Source of the DNA: Streptococcus sanguinis
GTDB lineage: Bacteria; Bacillota; Bacilli; Lactobacillales; Streptococcaceae
Direction: 5' to 3'
Length of the DNA stretch: 64,000 nucleotides
Assembly (NCBI RefSeq): GCF_900635155.1
Contig: NZ_LR134002.1
Location: 1,922,001-1,986,000, forward strand
The position numbers were made by a program, and so were the translations under genes. The notes beneath the pieces are model-generated. The model did no database searches. It was given only the letters and a program-made list of their open reading frames with translations, and was not told the origin of the DNA. Shown in pieces: positions 44,836 to 53,108 of the stretch. Positions within the stretch are counted from its first letter, which is position 1, and each line of letters begins with the position of its first letter.

Positions 44836-45501
44836 ATGTTCAAATTAATTTCTGTTTGGTTAAAAATCTGGATTCCCATTCTCTTTGCTATGGGAATCGG
44901 TATTCTCTTATATCTTATCACACATTGGACTACACTAGATGCTGGAAGCAGATTTGTCGCTATAATCTATGTCATGCTCCCTTTGCACTGTCTAGAGGAA
45001 TGGAGATTTCCTGGCGGTTTTCATTATAACTACAACATGCTTCGGCGCTCTCGAAAGCCCGATCGCTATCCTATGAATCAATTTTCTGATATGCTGACTA
45101 TTATGTTAGCTGAATTAATTGGTATTGTCTGTCTTTTCTACGGTGTCAATCAGATCATTGTCATCTGGAATCTTATCTTTTGCTTTTTTGAAATGATTGG
45201 CCACCTGATTTTTGGGTTCAATATGTACCGACGTTTTCGTACAGTAGGAAAAAGAACCATTTACAACCCAGGTTTTGCGACAGCGGTTGTCTTTACGCTT
45301 CATGCTCTCTACTATGTTCTGAGCCAGTATCCTACAAATCTCCCCAGTTTACCAATAATCATTTTAGCCATTATCAGTGGAACAGTTCTTGTAAGCAGTG
45401 TCGTTCTTATCCCTGAGCAACTGTTCAAATCAAAAGAGACTCCTTATCCTTTTGATAGCAACCGCTATTATGAAAAATATATCGCGAGAGAAAAAAACTG
45501 A
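44836..45501 (+). CDS. HXXEE domain membrane protein
   Basis: 221 residues, about six transmembrane helices. The family hallmark HCLEE lies in LPLHCLEEWRFPGGF (about residue 54-68), with a second conserved His in MIGHLIFGFN and NPGFATAVVFTLHAL later. The histidine/glutamate set suggests a metal-dependent membrane enzyme, but no reaction is established. It follows the third hydrolase by 16 bp and is probably the last gene of the array D operon. Confidence 0.82.
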   Translation: MFKLISVWLKIWIPILFAMGIGILLYLITHWTTLDAGSRFVAIIYVMLPLHCLEEWRFPGGFHYNYNMLRRSRKPDRYPMNQFSDMLTIMLAELIGIVCLFYGVNQIIVIWNLIFCFFEMIGHLIFGFNMYRRFRTVGKRTIYNPGFATAVVFTLHALYYVLSQYPTNLPSLPIIILAIISGTVLVSSVVLIPEQLFKSKETPYPFDSNRYYEKYIAREKN

Positions 45502-45763
45502 GCTCCCTTCCCTATTTCATAATCTTCTTCAAAAATTCTATGAGAAGTCGAAGGCATAACTGAGTGACTAATATTCACCAAAAATCGAAAAGTGGCCTAG
45601 TTTTATTCTGCTATTTTAAGTTTGGACTTGCGATTCAATCAGACATATCTAATATTTGTTAGCTGCTATTTCCAACTCTGTCGCGACAGAAACAATATAG
45701 ACACACCTGACCGGTCTCTCTGGCTTTCTATTTTTTGACCACTAAATTGTATTTAGTTTTTTC
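45502..45763. other. Intergenic region before the TetR gene
   Basis: About 260 bp without a plausible gene. It contains a perfect 14-bp palindrome TCTGTCGCGACAGA at 45677-45690, of operator-like form but unknown ligand. No convincing terminator for the upstream operon was seen. Confidence 0.45.
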
Positions 45764-45823
45764 TTGATTTTTTATCTTTTATTTACTATAATATGAACAA
45801 GTTCATAAAATGAACACATTCAT
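45764..45823 (+). promoter_or_regulatory. Promoter and double operator of the TetR unit
   Basis: TTGATT (45764), 17-bp spacer, TATAAT (45787-45792), followed at once by two related palindromes: ATGAACAAGTTCAT (45793-45806) and ATGAACACATTCAT (45810-45823), 17 bp centre to centre and themselves inside a larger TAATATGAA / TTCATATTA symmetry. The layout predicts repression by the encoded TetR protein. Confidence 0.75.
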
Positions 45824-45842
45824 ATTAAAAAGGGATTTAAAA

Positions 45843-46442
45843 ATGAAAGTAAGTAAAAAAGAAAAAAATCGTCAAGCTATTTTAGAAGTGGCAGGGGAGC
45901 TGTTTCGCTCTAAGGGCTTTGGAGTAGTTTCTATGCGAGAGATTGCAGAAGTCTGTGATATAGCTACTGGAACTCTATATAATTATTTTAAAAGCAAGGG
46001 GCAAATTTTTATTGAAATAGTTATCCAGAAGCAGTTTAAGTTGACTACAAAATTTGATGAAAATGCTGAGACTTATGCAGAGCTTGTGGCAAGTATTAAA
46101 AAGCAGATTATATCTGATGTTGGCACTATAACTGAAGTTGAGAAGTCCGACTGGCAGAGCATTTTTCAAATCCTCACCTCTGATACTGATTCCAGTCAAT
46201 ATTTGAGCAACTTGCTGTATCTTGATAGTCAATATCTTCAATCAATTAAGACTTACTTGGAAAGCAAGGCTCATCTACTGCCAGAAAACTACCCAATCGA
46301 CCTCCTGCTGGAAATACTTTATAACAATTTAGGGCTTTTGGTAATCCGATATCTTTATACGGATATGCCACCATCACTTTTAATGGAAAAAGGATTGGAA
46401 CAGATAGAATTTATCATGGGGCAGGGAGGAATAAAATATTGA
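45843..46442 (+). CDS. TetR-family transcriptional regulator
   Basis: 199 residues. N-terminal helix-turn-helix (about 8-55) with RQAILEVAGELFRSKGFGVVSMREIAEVCDIATGTLYNYFKSK-type sequence; the C-terminal ligand domain is not diagnostic. ATG at 45843 is used because the earlier ATG at 45810 lies inside the second operator palindrome and lacks a ribosome site. It probably represses itself and the membrane protein whose start overlaps its stop. Confidence 0.88.
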   Translation: MKVSKKEKNRQAILEVAGELFRSKGFGVVSMREIAEVCDIATGTLYNYFKSKGQIFIEIVIQKQFKLTTKFDENAETYAELVASIKKQIISDVGTITEVEKSDWQSIFQILTSDTDSSQYLSNLLYLDSQYLQSIKTYLESKAHLLPENYPIDLLLEILYNNLGLLVIRYLYTDMPPSLLMEKGLEQIEFIMGQGGIKY

Positions 46443-46984
46443 GAGATATTTGTACACCTAAGTTTTTACAGGAACTATTTGGACGGAAAACAAGCCTGAT
46501 AACCATAGCTATCACGATGACCTTCTCTATTCTGGTAACTGGATTACTCTGGCGTCTTTCCTTGCCAGATCAGAATTGGCCGTTATGGCAATTCATCACT
46601 TTTTGCCTCTTATCTGTAGACATCAGCGGAGGAGTGATTGCTAATTTATCTCAAGGGACTAATCATTATTATCAGGAGTCTGTAAAACGACGATGTATTT
46701 TCCTCCTGATTCATATTCAGCCCTTACTTCTAGCTCTACTTTTTAATCAATCTTTACTAACCTGTACTATGGTCTGGCTTGGTGCGATGATAGGCGCTCT
46801 GTTTGTTAGCGAACTACTGAAAGATTGCAGGGAGCAAGCATTAACTGGTGCTTCTATGGCGGGGTTGGGTTGCATTCTTCTTATTAGTTACAGTAAATTG
46901 CCAATCAGTATGACAGCTCTTTTATCACTTTACCTGATTAAACTTCTATTCGCTTTTAGTGTAAATCACGATATGACCGCTTGA
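46439..46984 (+). CDS. Small membrane protein cotranscribed with tetR, unknown function
   Basis: 181 residues, about five hydrophobic helices. The start is TTG overlapping the tetR stop (ATTGA), with GGGAGGA 9-10 nt upstream; no ATG fits. I do not recognise the family; segments such as SVDISGGVIANLSQGTNHYY and a cysteine-containing loop LLKDCREQALTG are distinctive. As the only gene coupled to the TetR regulator, it may be the transport or membrane function that the regulator controls. Confidence 0.7.
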   Translation: MRDICTPKFLQELFGRKTSLITIAITMTFSILVTGLLWRLSLPDQNWPLWQFITFCLLSVDISGGVIANLSQGTNHYYQESVKRRCIFLLIHIQPLLLALLFNQSLLTCTMVWLGAMIGALFVSELLKDCREQALTGASMAGLGCILLISYSKLPISMTALLSLYLIKLLFAFSVNHDMTA

Positions 46985-47044
46985 AGTAAAGATTATAAAT
47001 AAAAGTATGCGAGTCTAAAATATGATGAACAGAAAGGAATTCCT

Positions 47045-47992
47045 ATGTTGAAAAGAATCTTTATATTTGTCCTTAAAACAATCACTTGGCTGGTAGGACT
47101 CTTAGCTCTGGCCTTATTGGCTATCTTTCTCTATCACCGCTTTCAAATAGCTCAGGAAAGTAAACTCATTGAGAAGCCGATTGGTCAGCTAGTCGAGGTA
47201 GAGGGTAAGAAGCTCAATGTCTACACTGCCGGCAAGGGCAAGAAGACTTTGGTTTTCCTAGCGGGACTGGGCACCAATGCTCCGGTTCTGGATTTCAAGG
47301 CTCTTTATTCCAAGCTAGAGGATGATTATCGCATCGTCGTGGTAGAACGTCTAGGCTATGGTTACAGCGATGATGGAAACGATGACCGCTCATTGGATAG
47401 ACAAGTGGAGCAGACACGTAAGGCCCTCAAAGCTGCTAAGATATCCGGTCCTTATGTTTTGGTTCCGCATTCGATTGCTGGTTTAGAAACGATTCACTGG
47501 GCCAATCATTACCCAGAAGAAGTAGAAGCTATTATCGGGCTGGATATGACCATGCCCCATACGGAGGTGGCCGACCAGCAGAAATTTTATGGTTCTTATC
47601 AGACTATCCAGCTGGGGAGAATGCTAGGCTTGGCTCGCCTACCGATTTTCTTTGATGAAAATAGCAGCCCAGCCATAAAGTCTGGGGCCCTCAATGATCA
47701 GGAAAAAGCTATCTTTAAAGCCTTGTTCCACCAGCGGTCAATCACTCAGGCGGTCATGAACGAAGTCAAGAATCGGAAGAAAAATGTTGAAACGATTAAC
47801 AAAGAACCCGTGCCTCAGATTCCGACTCTTATCTTTGCGGCTGTCCAGAAAGGCGGAGAAGCTCCCAAGCTAGAGGAAGAGTTTGTCGCGCAAAATGCCC
47901 AAGCCAAACTTGTGACATTAGAAGGCTCCCACTATATCCATGACGAAAAGCCAGAGGAAATCGCCCAGCAAATAAAGGAATTCTTGAAATAA
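47045..47992 (+). CDS. Alpha/beta hydrolase with N-terminal membrane anchor
   Basis: 315 residues. One transmembrane helix (about 10-32) then an alpha/beta-hydrolase domain. The nucleophile elbow is VPHSIAGLE (Ser), an uncommon form of GxSxG; the oxyanion region is FLAGLGTNA, VVERLGYGYSDDG follows, and the catalytic His is in GSHYIHDEKPEEIAQQI. Likely an outward-facing esterase or peptidase; substrate unknown. AGAAAGGAA precedes the ATG. It ends at a bidirectional terminator. Confidence 0.85.
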   Translation: MLKRIFIFVLKTITWLVGLLALALLAIFLYHRFQIAQESKLIEKPIGQLVEVEGKKLNVYTAGKGKKTLVFLAGLGTNAPVLDFKALYSKLEDDYRIVVVERLGYGYSDDGNDDRSLDRQVEQTRKALKAAKISGPYVLVPHSIAGLETIHWANHYPEEVEAIIGLDMTMPHTEVADQQKFYGSYQTIQLGRMLGLARLPIFFDENSSPAIKSGALNDQEKAIFKALFHQRSITQAVMNEVKNRKKNVETINKEPVPQIPTLIFAAVQKGGEAPKLEEEFVAQNAQAKLVTLEGSHYIHDEKPEEIAQQIKEFLK

Positions 47993-48056
47993 TAAATCTT
48001 GAAAAGTATTTAAATTTCAGTTAGACTAAAGTTCCTATAAAACATACATACTTGAA

Positions 48057-48089
48057 AAAGGCTGAGACATTCATATCTCAGCCTTTTTT

Positions 48090-48090
<1 letters not shown>
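48057..48090. terminator. Bidirectional terminator
   Basis: Stem AAAGGCTGAGA / TCTCAGCCTTT with flanking A and T runs, between convergent hydrolase and glucosidase genes. Confidence 0.85.
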
Positions 48091-49550
<1,460 letters not shown>

Positions 49551-49703
49551 TTAATTCTTTATCTACTTATATTATACTCCAATCTCAACACCTTTACTTG
49601 TGAAATGATGCTAAATAGCGGTACTATTCCACTATTTGAACCAGCAGATTTTCTATTTTTATTCTATCTTCAATTCTCCAAAATAGGTTCTCGTAAAAAT
49701 TAG

Positions 49704-49729
49704 AAAAATGAGACTGGAAAACCAGTCTC
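49704..49729 (-). terminator. Terminator of the SemiSWEET gene
   Basis: Perfect GAGACTGG / CCAGTCTC stem with AAAA loop; minus-strand T-run (ATTTTTC). Confidence 0.75.
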
Positions 49730-49741
49730 CTCCTGTTTCTT

Positions 49742-50002
49742 TTAAATCAAAGCTGTGATAGCCGTTACTAAGCCAAAAACAATCCCAGGTGCATTGGCTG
49801 CTGCAAGTGGAATATCTCTTTCTTTTTTGAAAAGTCCATAATAGACCCAGAGACTGCAGTTGATTGCTGCAACCAAGGGCTGGATGAAATTCCCCTTTTG
49901 GCCAGCTAGATTGTTCATGATTTGTGGGAAGTAAGACACATATATCATAACAGACATGAAGGTCGCTACCCAACCCAGAATTTTCATTTGTTTTTCAGAC
50001 AT
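49742..50002 (-). CDS. SemiSWEET-family sugar transporter
   Basis: 86 residues, three transmembrane helices, the half-size bacterial form that works as a dimer. The PQ/PN-loop is YVSYFPQIMNNL in helix 1, and the helix 3 region has AANAPGIVFG; GNFIQPLVAAINCSLWVYYGLFKK matches the family core. Sugar substrate unknown. ATG at 50002 follows AAAGAGG by 9 nt and is preferred over the one at 50020. An 18-bp palindrome lies about 95 bp upstream. Confidence 0.88.
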   Translation of the reverse strand: MSEKQMKILGWVATFMSVMIYVSYFPQIMNNLAGQKGNFIQPLVAAINCSLWVYYGLFKKERDIPLAAANAPGIVFGLVTAITALI

Positions 50003-50095
50003 TTTTATAGCCTCTTTCATTTTTGCTGAATCTTGTTTTATAATCTTCTTTCAAAACAATCAAGTCTTTAAATCTTTTGTTATAAAGTTGTAAAC

Positions 50096-50113
50096 TATCA
50101 CAATCTTGTGATA
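50096..50113. promoter_or_regulatory. 18-bp palindrome upstream of SemiSWEET
   Basis: TATCACAA-TC-TTGTGATA, perfect 8-bp arms with a 2-bp centre. Form and position fit a repressor operator. The rest of the 250-bp gap (50003-50252) shows no gene. Confidence 0.4.
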
Positions 50114-50252
50114 AGAAAGAAGAGTGAGTTTAGAAAAAGTATATATAATCAGAAAAACGCATATTACTATGCATTGAAAAATCTTGATACTGGGTGTTTT
50201 ATTGCTGAAATATTTACTTTATTTTCTGATAAAACTGACTTTTAAGCCAGAT

Positions 50253-51827
50253 TCAATATTTTCCTAAATCTACAACTTGTTGATATCTACTTTCATCATC
50301 AATATGATGGGCAATTTCTAACATCATAACAGGAAGAGAAAATAGTAGTTCATGTACCATGAGGGCGTTTTCTTTATCTAGGGTTGCGGTCACTTCATCA
50401 GCCAATAACAGATTTTTTCTACGAAGAAGAAAACGTGCCAATTCAATCCTTACTCTTTGTCCCCCAGAAATATTCTCCCCGTTATTTTTGATAATAAAAT
50501 CCATCCCACCCGTCAATTCAAAATCTAGTTTGACTTGTTTCAAAACAGCAAGCAACTCTTCCTCAGAAAATTCTTGTCCTAAGGTCAAATTATAACGCAC
50601 TGTATCATTAAAGAGAAATGGATGTTGACTAATAATTCCTATACTGGATACAAAACTTGATGTACATTCATTAACAGTTGTAACGCCGATAATTTCTCCC
50701 TCATCTGCTATTTCTTCTCCAGTAATGAGTCGAAACAAGGTTGACTTACCACAACCACTCGGTCCTTTGATTAAAACTTTCTGACCTGCTTGAACATCCA
50801 AATTTAGATGAGTAAAAAGTTGTCTGTCACCATAGGATTTACTTAAATTTTTAATGTGTAGAGCATTCAATTCTTGCGCATCTTTTTTATCTATCTGTTT
50901 TACATCTCCAATTTCTAATACTCCAAAAATCTTATCTGCTGTCGTTTTTGCCCCTTGTATATCTACAGCATCATACATAATAGTCTGAATAGGGCTCACT
51001 AGCTGACCTGCTGCGATGTACATGGCAACAAGACTTGCCACTGACACTTTCTGCCCAGCCATAGCAAAGTAAAAACCTAAAACAAGTGGTAAAACTTGGC
51101 TTAAAAAGACCATGAAACCGTTGCAAAAGAAAATTATATTATGGGTAAAGCAAAATTTTTGAATGGCTAGTTGATAATGTCGATTAATCTTCCAAAATCT
51201 GTTCTGATTTTCAGAAATTGCTTGGTTCATGAGTAGAGTATGTGCTCCTCGGATACTATCAGATACTTGATTATGCACTTCTACTCTGCCTTGAGCCATG
51301 TCATCACCAGTATGTTTGAGTCTTTTACTCATCAAGAACTGAGGAATAGGACGTAAAATAGTGAAAAAGACAAAAATACTACCTAGTAACAAATTTTGCG
51401 AAATAATATAAATCGCTGTTAGTATTGCTACAAAGCTCCAGCAAATGATATTGACGTATTTTTCTAAGTAATTATCCCCCAAATACTCCATATCTTGTGT
51501 GAGCATGGTGATTTTTTCATCTTCGTTAAAATCTTTTTTTATCATCAGCTTGTCAAATAAATCTGCCCTCATATTCATTTGAATTTCACGTCGAAAAACA
51601 TTATGTGTATGATTACAAAAGAGCATTAAGCTATACAAGACGAAGTATACTGTAAAGCCAAAAATAGCAAACTGTATGATTTTAGAATAAGTCAGTTCTC
51701 CTTGATTTAAGGACAAGGCTTGTGATACGACTAAGGGTTGAGCAAGAGCTAAACCTCCATTTGCCAGTGCACCGATGATAGTATAAAACTTCGTTTTCTT
51801 ATCCAGATAGTGAAATATTTTATTCAT
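50253..51827 (-). CDS. ABC exporter, fused permease and ATPase, peptide-export type
   Basis: 524 residues: six-helix exporter domain (about 1-285) and ATPase domain (about 320-524) with Walker A GPSGCGKSTLFRL, signature ISGGQRVRIELARFL, and Walker B NLLLADEVTATLDKE. It has no N-terminal C39 peptidase. It is short for the class and relatively AT-rich compared with its neighbours. It is the third ORF after a clear promoter and two micro-ORFs, so it most likely exports a small peptide made in the same operon or gives immunity to it. Ribosome site AGGAGGGC lies before the ATG. Confidence 0.86.
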   Translation of the reverse strand: MNKIFHYLDKKTKFYTIIGALANGGLALAQPLVVSQALSLNQGELTYSKIIQFAIFGFTVYFVLYSLMLFCNHTHNVFRREIQMNMRADLFDKLMIKKDFNEDEKITMLTQDMEYLGDNYLEKYVNIICWSFVAILTAIYIISQNLLLGSIFVFFTILRPIPQFLMSKRLKHTGDDMAQGRVEVHNQVSDSIRGAHTLLMNQAISENQNRFWKINRHYQLAIQKFCFTHNIIFFCNGFMVFLSQVLPLVLGFYFAMAGQKVSVASLVAMYIAAGQLVSPIQTIMYDAVDIQGAKTTADKIFGVLEIGDVKQIDKKDAQELNALHIKNLSKSYGDRQLFTHLNLDVQAGQKVLIKGPSGCGKSTLFRLITGEEIADEGEIIGVTTVNECTSSFVSSIGIISQHPFLFNDTVRYNLTLGQEFSEEELLAVLKQVKLDFELTGGMDFIIKNNGENISGGQRVRIELARFLLRRKNLLLADEVTATLDKENALMVHELLFSLPVMMLEIAHHIDDESRYQQVVDLGKY

Positions 51828-51840
51828 AATGCCCTCCTAG

Positions 51841-51870
51841 AAAAAGAGAGAGGCTAGCACTCCTCTCCAT
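51841..51870 (-). terminator. Attenuator-like hairpin before the exporter
   Basis: Minus-strand stem GGAGAGG / CCTCTCT followed by CTTTTTC, between the 23-codon ORF and the exporter. Partial termination here would give more peptide than transporter mRNA, as is usual for precursor peptides. Confidence 0.6.
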
Positions 51871-51885
51871 TTTTATTATATAAAC

Positions 51886-51957
51886 TTAACAAATATTACA
51901 ATTATTGCTTACAACTTCAGGTTTTTTTACAACCTTTTTGTTTTTCTTGATAGACAT
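51886..51957 (-). CDS. 23-residue micro-ORF, candidate precursor peptide with Cys-x-x-Cys tail
   Basis: Starts MSIKKNKKVVKKPEVV and ends SNNCNIC: a lysine-rich leader-like half and a short Asn/Cys core. GAGGGG lies 9 nt before the ATG. It follows the 36-codon ORF by 27 bp and precedes a hairpin and the ABC exporter. A basic leader plus Cys-containing core is the layout of many ribosomally made modified peptides, but no intact modifying enzyme is in the window. It could equally be a signalling peptide or a relic. Confidence 0.5.
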   Translation of the reverse strand: MSIKKNKKVVKKPEVVSNNCNIC

Positions 51958-51984
51958 TTTTGCTTACCCCTCTCTAGTCCACAT

Positions 51985-52095
51985 CTAAAATAGCTTCATA
52001 CAATTATTAATGATTATTCTTGCAATTTGATTGGTATTAAAATATACACTACCATCTTCAGTATCATACCTTAAGACATATCGTGATAATTTCAT
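51985..52095 (-). CDS. 36-residue micro-ORF, resembles the N-terminus of a radical-SAM peptide maturase
   Basis: Begins MKLSRYVLRYDTEDG followed by VYFNTNQIARIIINNC and stops after 36 codons. The pattern MKLSxY...ExxDGxVxxNT resembles, by eye, the N-terminal leader-binding segment of SPASM-type radical SAM maturases, which are ten times longer. AAAGAGGTGG is well placed before the ATG and a good promoter lies 37 bp upstream, so the ORF is probably translated. Either a truncated maturase or a genuine small protein; similarity needs checking. Confidence 0.5.
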   Translation of the reverse strand: MKLSRYVLRYDTEDGSVYFNTNQIARIIINNCMKLF

Positions 52096-52131
52096 ATTAC
52101 CACCTCTTTATTCTTTGATTTCTTTAAATAC

Positions 52132-52160
52132 ATTATATACCTATTAAAATGATAATCCAA
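52132..52160 (-). promoter_or_regulatory. Promoter of the micro-ORF/exporter cassette
   Basis: Minus strand TTGGAT, 17-bp spacer, TATAAT. Confidence 0.65.
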
Positions 52161-52411
52161 GCAAAAGTCAGAAAATTAGAAAGGTTCTATATTTTAATAA
52201 TTTTCAATCAAGTACAAACTAATTTCAAATCTCCTTATCTACTACTATACATGCCTTACTATCACATTTCTGTTCGTAGAGACACAATCTCACTATTCCT
52301 TCCTCTGACGATTCTTATGTCCAGCGTCATACTTAAAACGGTCTATCACGAGACTGTTTTAATCCGTTACCTCACGATAGTCAAGCTCAGAAGTCACTAT
52401 TAGGTTTACCT
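52161..52411. other. Intergenic region, no gene supported
   Basis: AT-rich DNA. An 84-codon open frame on the plus strand (52149-52403) has no ribosome site, overlaps the cassette promoter and shows unnatural composition. I see no operator or RNA gene here. Confidence 0.45.
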
Positions 52412-52438
52412 AAAAAAGACCGGGTTTCTCCGATCTTT
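52412..52438 (-). terminator. Terminator after the VOC gene (copy of the one at 52867)
   Basis: AAAGACCGG / CCGATCTTT stem with minus-strand T-run. Nearly identical to the element at 52867-52893 on the other side of the VOC gene. Confidence 0.7.
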
Positions 52439-52504
52439 CAATTGTTCATATTCTCACATTCTGTTTTAAGAATGATTAAGGTCAACTTCAAATGACTAAT
52501 CGTC

Positions 52505-52852
52505 CTATTTCATTCGATAAAAATCAATGACTAGACCAGCAGGTCCTTTAACTAGCAAAGATTCTGTTCCCCAATCGGTTACAGCAGGACCGTGTAAAAT
52601 CTCGGCATCAAACTCTTTCAACCGTTGATAGTTCTGCTCTACATCCTCAACCTCGATATGAAGAATGATTCCTGACTGAAAATTGTTCAAAGGAATCAGG
52701 TGATTTTGGGACAACATAAGACAATGACTGCCAATCGTAAACTGAGCAAAACTGTCATCAACATAATCGGCCTCTTTATCCAAAATACGCTCCAAGTCAG
52801 CACAGACTTGTAGAACATTTGAAACAATAATATCTAATTGATTTAAATTCAT
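52505..52852 (-). CDS. VOC-superfamily (glyoxalase/bleomycin-resistance fold) protein
   Basis: 115 residues. Shows the paired beta-alpha-beta units of the fold, with the second unit IILHIEVEDVEQNYQRLKEFDAEILHGPAVTDWGTESLLVKGPAGLVIDFYRM typical of the family. Members bind metal and act on, or sequester, small molecules; the activity cannot be given. TGGAGGA precedes the ATG. It is a single-gene insert between two near-identical terminators. Confidence 0.8.
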   Translation of the reverse strand: MNLNQLDIIVSNVLQVCADLERILDKEADYVDDSFAQFTIGSHCLMLSQNHLIPLNNFQSGIILHIEVEDVEQNYQRLKEFDAEILHGPAVTDWGTESLLVKGPAGLVIDFYRMK

Positions 52853-52866
52853 TTGTTATCCTCCAC

Positions 52867-52893
52867 AAAAAGACCGGATTGCTCCGATCTTTT
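52867..52893 (-). terminator. Terminator upstream of the VOC gene
   Basis: AAAGACCGG / CCGATCTTT stem; minus-strand T-run. It can end readthrough from spxB. Confidence 0.7.
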
Positions 52894-53010
52894 CAAGTTC
52901 CTCTCTATGAAAATCAAAGAATAAACAAGTCGTAACCAAGTTTGATGGCAAATCTTTGCTCATCAAACTACGAAAAATCCTTTGGGACTTTTTCTAGGCT
53001 CCGCACTAGA

Positions 53011-53045
53011 TTCCATCATTGAAAATTAAGGTTTCAATGATGGAA
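53011..53045. repeat. Long inverted repeat downstream of spxB
   Basis: Perfect 14-bp arms TTCCATCATTGAAA / TTTCAATGATGGAA with a 7-nt loop, no T-run. A smaller hairpin TCGGA / TCCGA follows at about 53049. May stabilise the 3' end of the abundant spxB mRNA or be a miniature repeat remnant. Confidence 0.55.
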
Positions 53046-53108
53046 TCGTCGGAAGTAAACCTCCGAATGAGGTCTACAAATTTAAAATTTGATTTTCGAC
53101 GAGAGGAA

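Noticed and set aside
52149..52403. 84-codon plus-strand frame in the gap before the VOC gene
   Set aside because: No ribosome site, overlaps the exporter-cassette promoter, and the translated sequence resembles no protein type.
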